A stretch of DNA of 64,000 nt from NCBI GenBank assembly GCA_913045265.1, contig CAJWQX010000001.1, forward strand, positions 1 to 64,000, read 5' to 3'. The notes beneath the pieces are model-generated. The model saw nothing but the letters and a program-made list of their open reading frames with translations. It was not told where the DNA came from and searched no databases. Source of the stretch: UBA11889 sp002313255. Lineage in GTDB: Bacteria > Pseudomonadota > Gammaproteobacteria > Pseudomonadales > Azotimanducaceae. Shown in pieces: positions 36,443 through 45,147 of the stretch; the stretch's first letter is position 1; each line of letters begins with the position of its first letter. The translations under genes were made by a program, and so were the position numbers.

Positions 36443-38920
36443 TTGAAACAACGTACCGCCAATCAGAAAGAACTCGAACTCCAGGAACAGCCTAAGACCG
36501 CAGGCGTCATCGTTTTGGGTGGAGGCGTGGTAGGTTGCAGCGTCGCCTACCACCTAGCGAAACTGGGGGCAGATGTTCTTCTTCTTGAGCGTGACCAGCT
36601 TACTAGCGGGACCACGTGGCATGCGGCCGGTCTTCTTTCAGAGTTCCGTGGAACTCGCGCGTTAACTGAATTGGCTCGGTACTCCGTATCGCTTTACGAA
36701 AAACTCACCGAAGAGACGGGACAGGCTACGGGATTAAAACGCAACGGCAGCATTGCGATCGCCACCGATCAAGACCGCTGGGAAGAACTGCGGCGTGGCG
36801 CAACAGTCGCGCGCAGTCTTGGCATCGAAGCAGAGGAAGCAACCGCAACGGACGTCTCCCAATTATGGCCACTAGCCCAGACCAATGACCTGGTAGGCGC
36901 GATCTACTATCCGAACGACGGGCAGATCAATCCCGTCGACGTCACGATGGCGCTCGCGAAGGGTGCTCGGCTATTTGGTGCCCGTCTTATGGAGAAAACA
37001 CCTGTCATCGGTGTCGTACAACGTGATGGCCAAGTCCGAGGGGTGGAAACGTCGGTCGGTTACATCACTACGGATATAATCGTTAATTGCGCAGGCATGT
37101 GGGCGCGAGAATTAGCTCAAACCTCTGGCGTCAACGTTCCGTTGCATGCGTGCGAACACTTCTATTGCCTGACGGAACCCATCGCTGATCTACCCTCGGA
37201 TCTGCCGATATTGCGAGACTTCGACGGTTGCGCCTACTTCAAGGAAGACGCGGGAAAGCTCCTGATTGGGGCATTCGAACCTGTCGGTAAACCTTGGGGA
37301 ATGAATGGAATACCCAACGACTTCTCCTTTGGAGAACTGCCGGAAGACCTCGACCATGTGGCGCCGATTCTCGAAGGCGCAACCCGACGCGTACCCCGAA
37401 TTAGGGAAACGGGTATATCGCGTTTTTTTAACGGGCCGGAGAGTTTCACACCCGATAATCGCTACCTCATCGGCGAAGCGCCCGAACTCAAAGGCTACTT
37501 CGTCGCCGCCGGATTCAACTCCATTGGTATTCAATCCGCGGGCGGCGTTGGCATGGCGATCGGCGAGTGGATAATACGTGGCTACCCACCGCCGGATCTT
37601 TGGGAAGTAAATATAAAGCGGACTTTCCCTTTCCAAAACGAATCCCGATATCTTCACGACCGAGTCAGCGAAACTCTGGGCATGCTCTACGGCATGCACT
37701 GGCCGTATCGGCAATACACAACGAGCCGGGATGTGCTTTGCAGTCCGCTTCATAAACGTCTCGTAACCGAGGGAGCTTGCTTCGGCGAATTAGCCGGCTG
37801 GGAACGGGCCAACTGGTTTGCCGATCCAAGAACTAAGCCCAAATACGAATACAGTTACGGCCCACAAAATTGGCACCACAACCAAAAAAAAGAGCACGAG
37901 ACAACACGAGAACGAGTAGCACTTTACGACCAAACATCATTTGCCAAATTTGACGTCGTAGGTCCGGATGCCGAATGCATATTGGAACGAATCTGTGCAA
38001 ACAGCGTGGGTCGAGATATCGGTTCAATCACCTACACGCCATGGTTGAATGAACGGGCTGGAATCGAAGCCGACGTCACCGTCACGCGTTTCGCCGAACA
38101 TGCCTTTCGGGTAATTACAGCCCCGACCACGAGACGTAAAGATTGGCACTGGTTGCTAAACCATATTCCGACGGGCAAGGACTGTTCTGTGTCCGATGTC
38201 ACCAAAGACTGGGCTGTTTTGGGCGTGATGGGTCCCCAAAGCCGTACGCTCCTTTCTTCGTTGACGCGCACGAATCTCGACAACGAGTCATTTCCATTTG
38301 GAACCGGGCAAGAGCTTGAAATAACCGGAATCACTTGTTGGGCCCAACGCATCACCTACGTGGGTGAACTTGGTTGGGAGCTGTACTGTCCGTGGAACGC
38401 CGCACTCGAGCTTTTTTGCGTAGTGTTCGACGCAGGCAAATCGGTCGGAATCGGCCTTGCCGGGTACCATGCACTTGATTCGTGCCGGATCGAAAAAGCC
38501 TACCGCCATTGGGGACACGATATTGCCGACGGCGATACGCCACTAGAGGCCGGTCTAGGCTTTGCCTGTGCATTCGACAAAGAGATTGCCTTTATCGGTC
38601 AAGATGCGCTACTGCGCCAACGAGACGAAGGCGTAAACCGCCGCTTGACCCAATTTCTTTTACCAGACCAAGAGGCTCGGCCGTACCACGACGAACCAAT
38701 TTTTCGAGACGGGGAGCAGGTTGGTTATGTCACATCAGCCAATTACGGCCATACCTTGGGCGGCAACGTAGCCCTCGGATACATCACCGCCAAGCAACCT
38801 CTAAACCAAGCGTCTATCAACGACGGTAATTTTGAAATAGAGATCGCGGGTACCAGATTTCCGGCTGCCGCGAGCTTCAGGCCGATGTACGATCCAGATT
38901 CTTTGCGGGTGAGGCAGTAA
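36443..38920 (+). CDS. Dimethylglycine/sarcosine dehydrogenase-like FAD-GcvT fusion
   Basis: The product is 825 aa from a TTG start. Residues 20-400 are a DAO-type FAD domain: VIVLGGGVVGCSVAYHL, then TSGTTWHAAGL, whose His carries covalent FAD in the mammalian enzymes. Residues 430-825 form a GcvT-like folate domain with ERVALYDQTSFAKFDV, ITYVGELGWELYCPW and PLEAGLGFAC. This fusion is the classic dimethylglycine/sarcosine dehydrogenase plan: oxidative N-demethylation with transfer of the C1 unit to tetrahydrofolate. It starts a three-gene operon with five bases to the amidohydrolase. Dimethylglycine, sarcosine or another N-methyl amine is possible. Confidence 0.9.
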   Translation: MKQRTANQKELELQEQPKTAGVIVLGGGVVGCSVAYHLAKLGADVLLLERDQLTSGTTWHAAGLLSEFRGTRALTELARYSVSLYEKLTEETGQATGLKRNGSIAIATDQDRWEELRRGATVARSLGIEAEEATATDVSQLWPLAQTNDLVGAIYYPNDGQINPVDVTMALAKGARLFGARLMEKTPVIGVVQRDGQVRGVETSVGYITTDIIVNCAGMWARELAQTSGVNVPLHACEHFYCLTEPIADLPSDLPILRDFDGCAYFKEDAGKLLIGAFEPVGKPWGMNGIPNDFSFGELPEDLDHVAPILEGATRRVPRIRETGISRFFNGPESFTPDNRYLIGEAPELKGYFVAAGFNSIGIQSAGGVGMAIGEWIIRGYPPPDLWEVNIKRTFPFQNESRYLHDRVSETLGMLYGMHWPYRQYTTSRDVLCSPLHKRLVTEGACFGELAGWERANWFADPRTKPKYEYSYGPQNWHHNQKKEHETTRERVALYDQTSFAKFDVVGPDAECILERICANSVGRDIGSITYTPWLNERAGIEADVTVTRFAEHAFRVITAPTTRRKDWHWLLNHIPTGKDCSVSDVTKDWAVLGVMGPQSRTLLSSLTRTNLDNESFPFGTGQELEITGITCWAQRITYVGELGWELYCPWNAALELFCVVFDAGKSVGIGLAGYHALDSCRIEKAYRHWGHDIADGDTPLEAGLGFACAFDKEIAFIGQDALLRQRDEGVNRRLTQFLLPDQEARPYHDEPIFRDGEQVGYVTSANYGHTLGGNVALGYITAKQPLNQASINDGNFEIEIAGTRFPAAASFRPMYDPDSLRVRQ

Positions 38921-38925
38921 CGATT

Positions 38926-40578
38926 ATGGGAACAGACGAGCTCACGGTTTTTACAGCAAGAAAAGTCATCACAATGAATCGCTCTTGGCCTTACGCCACG
39001 GCAATTGCCACCAAAAACGGCAGGATATTGGAGGTGGGCACACTCGAAACACTCAAACCCTGGCTGGAATCTCATCCGCATCGCATCAACGATCAGTTCG
39101 CAGATAAAGTCGTCGCCCCGGGATTCATTGACCCGCACTTGCATCCGTCAATGGCAGCGGTGTTATTGCCTATGCGATTTATCACGGCAACCCGTTGGGA
39201 ACTGCCGTGGGAAACCGTCCAACCGGTGACTACGCCTGTCGACTTCTTTCGGCGGTTGCATGAACTTCACGCCGAACAAGCGCCCGACGAACCACTCTTT
39301 ACATGGGGTTACCACCAACTTTGGCATGGTCCGATGAACCGGACGTTGTTGAATGCCGTGTCCGTCGACAGACCGATCATCGTCTGGCATCGATCATTTC
39401 ACGAGCTATACATGAATGACGGCGCCATGGGTTGGCTTGGAATTACGGCTAACGAAGCCGAGGGTAAACAACAAATCGACTTCGGCGCCGGCCGGTTTTA
39501 TGAGAACGGCCTCGCTTACGCCATCGTCAAACTCAACCCATATATTCTGTCAAACGAACGTTATCGAGACGGCTTGCGGAGGCTTGTAGAAGTCGCGCAT
39601 CACGGAGGCCACACAACGCTCGGTGACATGGCAGTGGGCTTATTCAATTTCGACATGGAGTGGCAAGGCACCAAGGACGTGTTGGACGACGTAAATACCC
39701 CGTTCAGAACGGTTTTGGTTCCCTCGGCGGCTAGCGTCGCGTTGATACAAGGGGGCCATGATCAAGCGCTTACTTTCATGGATGGATTGGCTGAACGCGA
39801 TACCGAGCGTTTATTGTTCCCAAAGCATGTCAAACTATTCACCGACGGCGCCTTCTTCTCTCAACTCGCTCAACTCAAAGAACCTGGATACATTGACGGT
39901 CATCTCGGGGAATGGTTAGTGGCACCCGAACAATTCATCGACATCGCCCGCCGATATTGGAACGCCGGTTATAAGATTCACGTTCATTGCACAGGCGACC
40001 TTGGGCTAGAACTTGCGCTCGATACTTTGGATACCCTGCAGTGGGAACGACCACGCTTTGATCACCGGTACACCATCGAGCATTTTGGATTCTCTACGCC
40101 GGAACAAGTGGCACGAATCGCGGCTCTAGGCGCGCTAGTTTCGGCCAACGTGTATTACGTACACGAACTTTCAGCGATCTATGCGCAACAAGGAATTGGA
40201 TACGAACGTGCGCATCAAATGGCCCGTGTCGGTTCTTGCGTCCGCGCTGGCATTCGTACGGCCATCCATTCGGACTTTACGATGGCACCAGCATCTCCCC
40301 TAAACAATGCCTGGGTCGCGTCAACACGAAAAAATATGGAAGGCGACGTCGTTTGTCCAGAGGAAGCGCTAACCTTGGACCAAGCACTTGCCGCTATCAC
40401 CATCGACGCCGCCTACGTGCTCGGGATGGAGGACGAGATTGGTAGTTTGCGAGCCGGGAAAAGCGCGGACTTCACAGTTCTCGATGCTGATCCATATGCT
40501 GTTGGTGGGGAAGGCCTAAAGGATATCGCCATTGCCGCAACGGTGTTCAAAGGCACCCCCTACCTTATCAATGGCTGA
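38926..40578 (+). CDS. YtcJ-like metal-dependent amidohydrolase
   Basis: The product is 550 aa. Amidohydrolase-3 superfamily features: the first metal-binding motif DPHLHP near residue 67, a central IHVHCTGDLGLELALDTL and RYTIEHFGF, then HSDFTMAPASPL with the catalytic Asp, and a C-terminal composite domain GSLRAGKSADFTVLDADP. It would hydrolyse an amide or a cyclic imide. It sits between the dimethylglycine-dehydrogenase-like gene and a CobW-type GTPase, with which it overlaps by eight bases. A truncated paralogue lies 3 kb downstream on the other strand. The substrate is unknown. Confidence 0.88.
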   Translation: MGTDELTVFTARKVITMNRSWPYATAIATKNGRILEVGTLETLKPWLESHPHRINDQFADKVVAPGFIDPHLHPSMAAVLLPMRFITATRWELPWETVQPVTTPVDFFRRLHELHAEQAPDEPLFTWGYHQLWHGPMNRTLLNAVSVDRPIIVWHRSFHELYMNDGAMGWLGITANEAEGKQQIDFGAGRFYENGLAYAIVKLNPYILSNERYRDGLRRLVEVAHHGGHTTLGDMAVGLFNFDMEWQGTKDVLDDVNTPFRTVLVPSAASVALIQGGHDQALTFMDGLAERDTERLLFPKHVKLFTDGAFFSQLAQLKEPGYIDGHLGEWLVAPEQFIDIARRYWNAGYKIHVHCTGDLGLELALDTLDTLQWERPRFDHRYTIEHFGFSTPEQVARIAALGALVSANVYYVHELSAIYAQQGIGYERAHQMARVGSCVRAGIRTAIHSDFTMAPASPLNNAWVASTRKNMEGDVVCPEEALTLDQALAAITIDAAYVLGMEDEIGSLRAGKSADFTVLDADPYAVGGEGLKDIAIAATVFKGTPYLING

Positions 40579-41491
40579 GGTCCCTTTTATCGTCATCGGC
40601 GGATACCTCGGGGCCGGGAAAACGACATTGATAAATAGGATTCTTGGCGACGATCATGGCCTGCGGGTTGGTGTACTAGTCAATGATTTCGGCGACATAA
40701 ACATTGACGCGAAGTTAATTCAGGGTCAGGACGGGCCATTGATTTCTCTCGCCAACGGATGCGTGTGCTGCCGACTCGGAAACGAGCTTGGTTCAGGTAT
40801 AGAGACACTTTTAAATGTCGCACCAACTCTCGATGCGGTGCTGGTGGAAACCAGCGGTGTCGCGTACCCAGCAAAGATAGCTTCATATGCAAAAACCTGG
40901 CCCGGTCTTGCGCCTGGCGGAACGCTTGTTATGGCCGACGCTAACCGGATCCAGCACTTGGCGTTGGATAAGTTCGTTGGCCCGCTGGTCATCGAGCAGC
41001 TCCGCCAAGCTGACAGAGTCCTAGTCACAAAACTCGAAAAAGACAACGACTGGCCATCAGTTCAACGTTGGATTAACGCGCAAGCACCGGATGTTTCTAT
41101 CATGCAAAGCCACGAATTCGCCTCGCAACTTCTATTCGAAATTCCTGCGTCCAACCATTCTCCAGTAGTCAGTGCCGACGTGACGTTCGAAGCGAAAACA
41201 TTCACTACGAGCGATTCCCTGGATCTGGACGACATCGAGAGTTGGCTCGTCAGTCTTCCCCCGGAAATACACCGAATAAAGGGAATTTTCTACAACGCAG
41301 GTGACCCAAAGCACCGATGGGTCATTCAAGGAGTGGGACGACAAAGAACCATCTCGACGGGGGAAGCTTGGGGCAAAAGTCCAAAGCAAACCGAAATCGT
41401 AGTGATTTGGCCAACATCGCTTACGCCTAAATTTCCTGATGGAATTCTAGAGGACTCCACTGGACTGCAACCCAACCGAAAATCCCCTTAG
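40571..41491 (+). CDS. CobW/COG0523 metallochaperone GTPase
   Basis: The product is 306 aa from the ATG overlapping the amidohydrolase stop; in-frame codons upstream lie inside that gene. The P-loop GGYLGAGKTTL is at residues 10-20, the metal-binding CxCC motif is C64-V-C-C67, and VLVTKLEK supplies the guanine-binding motif with Thr-Lys-Leu. COG0523 proteins load zinc, cobalt or other metals into client enzymes. Translational coupling to the amidohydrolase suggests that this enzyme is the client. Overlap with the 3' end of a convergent remnant is only a few bases. Confidence 0.88.
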   Translation: MAEVPFIVIGGYLGAGKTTLINRILGDDHGLRVGVLVNDFGDINIDAKLIQGQDGPLISLANGCVCCRLGNELGSGIETLLNVAPTLDAVLVETSGVAYPAKIASYAKTWPGLAPGGTLVMADANRIQHLALDKFVGPLVIEQLRQADRVLVTKLEKDNDWPSVQRWINAQAPDVSIMQSHEFASQLLFEIPASNHSPVVSADVTFEAKTFTTSDSLDLDDIESWLVSLPPEIHRIKGIFYNAGDPKHRWVIQGVGRQRTISTGEAWGKSPKQTEIVVIWPTSLTPKFPDGILEDSTGLQPNRKSP

Positions 41492-41901
41492 CCAAAGAGA
41501 TGACCGTCCTGCATACCTGGATCGTAACCCCATGCAACAACTGCTTCGGTACGATCTTTGGATAACGAATTCAATCGCGAAAGCACGGCTTCCCGATTTG
41601 GTAAACCCTTCAAAGGTTTCCCGTTTGGGTCGGTTGAATCGATCGGACCAACGTAATTCAGCCCCATATAGGTCTCGGATAGACGCAGGTGGGTATGCGG
41701 GTCAATAAACCCCGGCAGTATTACTTTGTCAGCAAAAGTCTCATCAATATCGTGGGGGACCCTTCGCAACCACGGCCGCATTGATTCCAGTGACCCTACC
41801 GATACAATTTTTCCATCACCAACGGCAACCGCGTTGGCCACCGGTCGACCCGGGTCCATCGTTCGGATCCGAGCTGCTGTAAACACTCTTAATCGCTGCA
41901 T
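41488..41901 (-). pseudogene. Truncated amidohydrolase (N-terminal fragment)
   Basis: The frame encodes 137 aa from MQRLRVFTAAR (or five residues more) and is clearly paralogous to the YtcJ-like gene: TFADKVILPGFIDPHTHL compares with QFADKVVAPGFIDPHLHP, and AVVAWGYDP with LFTWGYHQ. Family members are about 550 aa, so three quarters, including all later metal ligands, are missing. It stops after MQDGHLFG where the CobW gene begins, so the break coincides with the gene border. It cannot be an active amidohydrolase. The most likely origin is a deletion, or insertion of the CobW 3' end beside an older copy. Confidence 0.8.
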
Positions 41902-42097
41902 GAAATTACGCGCCAATTCAAAGATCTCGGAAACAACACGGCGTAGATCTACGCGCTACGTTGGCGCGCGTCTGCATCATTATTACGAAACAATCCGTTT
42001 GCGTCCCGAAGTCCCTCCCGATAAAACAGGTCAAGACCATCCTCTGGTACATTACTGCAGGTTACGCGAACGCACCCTGATCAAATGGAATCCTGGA

Positions 42098-42883
42098 TTG
42101 AGACTGCCCATCTATTACGTTGACGTATTCACTGAGAAACTTTTCCAGGGCAATCCTGCCGCAGTCGTCACTGTCACTGAAAGCCTCGACACTACGACCA
42201 TGCAATCCATAGCTTTCGAAAATAATCTGTCAGAAACGGCATTCGTATTGGTCGCGACGATGCCATTCTTGATTCGGTGGTTTTCCCCTTTGGTGGAAGT
42301 TGATCTGTGCGGCCATGCGACTCTCGCAAGTGCACGCATTCTCTTTGATAACCACCTACCACCGAATTCTTCACGCGTTAATTTCTCGGCGAAAAGAGGT
42401 TCCCTGAGCGCGTTCAAAAGGGACGACTTGATCTACTTGGATTTTCCCGCGGAGAACCCCGCGGCCGAGAAAAAAAACAAGAACCTCGCGCAGGCATTAG
42501 GCGCAGAACCCATCGAGTTGTACAAAGGCCAAGACGATTTCCTGGCAGTCTTTGAGAGTGAGAAGGCCATCCACGCCATCGACCCGGACTTCAGTTTACT
42601 TGCCAAACTAGAGTGCAGGGGCGTTATCGTCACGGCACCAGGGGACCAAGTGGACTTTGTCTCTCGTTTTTTCGCCCCGAGAACGGGCGTCCCGGAAGAC
42701 CCTGTGACAGGGTCCACACATACGTTCATGGTGCCCTATTGGGCCCGTAAAACCGGTAAAACCGAGTTCACCGCAGCGCAGCTGTCGCAACGATCTGGGC
42801 GCCTTTATTGCGAGTTGAGCGGTTCCCGAGTATTCATTGGCGGCCACACAAAAAAATATCTGCAAGGCGAAATATCCATCTAG
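42098..42883 (+). CDS. PhzF-family epimerase/isomerase-like protein
   Basis: The product is 261 aa from a TTG at RLPIYYVDVF; a far longer frame upstream covers the antisense remnant and is not native. PhzF features: YYVDVFTEKLFQGNPAAVV at the start, FENNLSETAFV with the catalytic Glu, RWFSPLVEVDLCGHATLAS, and later FAPRTGVPEDPVTGSTH. The fold is that of diaminopimelate epimerase. Most homologues are uncharacterised isomerases. It stands alone, convergent with the nitroreductase, and a GGA lies about three bases upstream of the TTG. Confidence 0.86.
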   Translation: MRLPIYYVDVFTEKLFQGNPAAVVTVTESLDTTTMQSIAFENNLSETAFVLVATMPFLIRWFSPLVEVDLCGHATLASARILFDNHLPPNSSRVNFSAKRGSLSAFKRDDLIYLDFPAENPAAEKKNKNLAQALGAEPIELYKGQDDFLAVFESEKAIHAIDPDFSLLAKLECRGVIVTAPGDQVDFVSRFFAPRTGVPEDPVTGSTHTFMVPYWARKTGKTEFTAAQLSQRSGRLYCELSGSRVFIGGHTKKYLQGEISI

Positions 42884-42957
42884 CACGCAGTGGCAAGACC
42901 GACGCAAGACTGTGTTTTCCACAAGGCCCATCGAGCGTGTCTCGTAATTCGGCGAGC

Positions 42958-43599
42958 CTATCCCCAACGTTCAAAAAAAGTAACGTCTTCAGCCCGGCGT
43001 CTTGTGACCGGCCCAAAATTGCCCATCGGGTAACCGATGGGAACGGTCACCACAACGCCATAATCCCGAGGAATGTCAAAATATGTATGTAGCTCTTCCT
43101 CGAACATCTGGTGCATGGTCGTTAGTGCCGCGCCAAGTCCCAAAGCTCGACACGCCAATAGGATGTTTTGTACACACGGATAAACCGACCCGTAGTTTGG
43201 CGGGCCCTCGCCGACACGTTCGTGCTCCGGGACCTTAAACGGCCAGTCGCATTTTCCACAAACGAATAATAGATACGGTACTTCATGCATGTGGTCGATT
43301 TGATAATACAGGGCCTTCAATTGGCGACCGGGGTCTTCCCTGCGCCGGGAAGCGCCTCGCGCCAGCGCCGACCGTTTCTCAATCGCGCGCTTGTATTGAT
43401 CGGCAAACCATTTCTTGCCGGCGGGCTCTGAGACCAACACAAATCGCCACGGCTGGGTATTTTGGCCAGAGGGAGCCTGCACACCGGCGTTCAGGACTTT
43501 CCAAATCAACTCCATTGGAACCGGATCAGATTTCAACCTTCGCATCGCACGAACGTTACCGACCAGGTCGAAAAACCCCGGGTTGGTGTTTTCAGCCAT
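42958..43599 (-). CDS. Nitroreductase-family flavoprotein
   Basis: The product is 213 aa from the ATG with a strong GGGAGG site about seven bases upstream; a longer in-frame start at 43620 is not needed. FMN-binding blocks are VRAMRRLKSDPVP, GVQAPSGQNTQPWRFV and ACRALGLGAALTTMHQMFE, ending IPIGYPMG-like (VPIGYPMGNFG). These enzymes reduce nitro groups, quinones or iodotyrosine-type substrates using NAD(P)H. It is divergent from the dioxygenase-selenoprotein operon across a long structured intergenic region. The substrate is unknown. Confidence 0.87.
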   Translation of the reverse strand: MAENTNPGFFDLVGNVRAMRRLKSDPVPMELIWKVLNAGVQAPSGQNTQPWRFVLVSEPAGKKWFADQYKRAIEKRSALARGASRRREDPGRQLKALYYQIDHMHEVPYLLFVCGKCDWPFKVPEHERVGEGPPNYGSVYPCVQNILLACRALGLGAALTTMHQMFEEELHTYFDIPRDYGVVVTVPIGYPMGNFGPVTRRRAEDVTFFERWG

Positions 43600-44118
43600 C
43601 GAATGCCTCCCACTATTCATGCCAAGATTGCGCGATACATCGCGCGCATCGATTAAGACGCGAAGTGAGCATACGAAAGCGAACCCCTCCTCGTCATACG
43701 ATCAACTTGCCCGTCCGAAACCTGAGACGCATGTCGGCTCATCTCAGTTTCAACTCTGCTTGCTACGCGAACAATACGGAACCTTTGACCGGTTAGCGGG
43801 TCAAAGTCTTTAGAAACGAATACTGACCAAGAAGAAATTTCAGTTCGGGGCTCACAGGTATCTCTCTCCCCTCCCAACGCCTGTGAGCCCCCCTTTCAGA
43901 CACTGCTTCGAGTGTCCGCGTTTAAAACTACTGCAGGCTTAGGTCGCCGTCAAAGCAAAGTTCATGGCCGCGCATCCCAATACAGACTTAAGCCTCGCTT
44001 AAACGGACCTGCCAGCTCACAACGCATGGCCTATGCTTTGATTGATAGTAATGAAGTTCTTGGCGACACTATCGAAACGGGTAAAATGTTTTGTCTTGAA
44101 TTTAGACGGATCCGACAA
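43600..44118. other. 519-bp non-coding region with three hairpins
   Basis: No convincing gene lies here; frames that run into the dioxygenase have non-native composition. Three inverted repeats follow one another. CTTTGACC/GGTCAAAG (43783-43806) has an 8-base loop. GGGGCTCACAGG/CCTGTGAGCCCC (43847-43891) has a perfect 12-bp stem and 21-base loop. GACACT/AGTGTC (43899-43916) has a 6-base loop. Only short T-runs follow them. The region serves as the 5' region of both the nitroreductase and the TauD-PhyH-selenoprotein operon, so these may be leader structures. It does not fold like tRNA-Sec. Confidence 0.65.
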
Positions 44119-45033
44119 ATGAACGTCACACCTACCGATGCCACGCTAGGCGCAGTCGTAACAGAGGTGAACCTTGCAAACCTGACGGACGATCTTTGGG
44201 AGTCGATCCATGCCAACTTCCTGGAGTACGGCGTTCTGATTTTTCCCGGCCAGCACTTGTCCGAACAGGCACAAGGCCAGTTTGCCTTACGTTTCGGCAA
44301 TGCGGAAAAGATGCATCCGCAACAACCGGGTCCATCAGTCCAACTATCGAACCAAAAAGCCAACGGCGAAATGGTTGATCCAGAAGACCAAGGGTACCGT
44401 CTTTTAAAAGGCAATGAAGGCTGGCACACGGACAGTACCTACATGCCGCTTGCTGCGAAAGCCGGCATGCTCGCGGCACTGGTCGTACCGCCGGAAAACG
44501 GTGAAACCGAGTTTGCTGATATGCGAGCTGCGTGGGATGAGTTAGATGACGACACCCAGAAAAAACTCGAGGAACTCTCTGCTTATCATTCGCTCTATTA
44601 CTCGCAATCAAGGGACGGGTTCAATCACACGACCGACCACAGTTACGGGCTTCATGTTAAAGGCGCTCCGCTTCGACCCATCGTCAAGACGCACCCCGAG
44701 ACCGGACGCAAATCCATCTACACTGGGCGTCACGCCTACGGAATTCCAGGAATGAGCCCGCAAGCGTCGGAATCACTACTATCCGATCTCTTGGACAATG
44801 CCTGCCAGCCTCCGAGAACCTATAAACATACATGGTGTATTGGCGACATCGCCGTTTGGGATAATCGTTGCGTCATGCATCGAGCGAGGCCGTACGACAC
44901 CAACCAACCTCGCATACTCAGAGCATCACGAATTTCTGGCGAGCCGGAATCGGAACTTGCGCCAACCTTCGCAGATCATCGGGCGAGCGATTTTCGCCCC
45001 TCGTCGAACAACGAATTCTCTCTGTCCAGCTAG
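44119..45033 (+). CDS. TauD/TfdA-family 2-oxoglutarate dioxygenase
   Basis: The product is 304 aa from the ATG at MNVTPTDA; the frame is open for 69 more codons upstream, but that stretch looks non-native. Iron ligands H103 and D105 are in GWHTDSTYMP, and the distal His254 is in CVMHRARPYD with Arg residues for 2-oxoglutarate. The start LGAVVTEVNLANL and VLIFPGQHLS are typical of TauD/TfdA. The enzyme would hydroxylate a small acid, sulfonate, quaternary amine or phenoxy compound. It precedes a PhyH-like dioxygenase in the same frame and then the selenoprotein, forming one transcription unit. Confidence 0.89.
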   Translation: MNVTPTDATLGAVVTEVNLANLTDDLWESIHANFLEYGVLIFPGQHLSEQAQGQFALRFGNAEKMHPQQPGPSVQLSNQKANGEMVDPEDQGYRLLKGNEGWHTDSTYMPLAAKAGMLAALVVPPENGETEFADMRAAWDELDDDTQKKLEELSAYHSLYYSQSRDGFNHTTDHSYGLHVKGAPLRPIVKTHPETGRKSIYTGRHAYGIPGMSPQASESLLSDLLDNACQPPRTYKHTWCIGDIAVWDNRCVMHRARPYDTNQPRILRASRISGEPESELAPTFADHRASDFRPSSNNEFSLSS

Positions 45034-45147
45034 GATTCCGTCATTCCCATTCCGCAGGAATTCACTCAAGAGGCGATCGAGACCGCCTCTGAAGACGCCT
45101 TTTTACCGTTCAAGGAATTTCTCGAATGCCAGGAACCATACAAGTCG

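Noticed and set aside
41726..42097. Long N-terminal extension of the PhzF-like gene
   Set aside because: It is antisense to the amidohydrolase remnant and has no PhzF similarity; the family start is at the TTG.
43847..43916. Hairpin cluster as tRNA-Sec
   Set aside because: I could find no acceptor stem, TUCA anticodon arm or T-arm in the right order.
43912..44118. Upstream extension of the TauD gene
   Set aside because: The extra 69 residues look unlike TauD proteins and include hairpin DNA; the ATG at 44119 gives the normal length.
45031..45033. TAG between two dioxygenase genes as pyrrolysine
   Set aside because: The TauD protein ends normally before it, there is no known Pyl use in this group, and a rare start codon explains the frame more simply.
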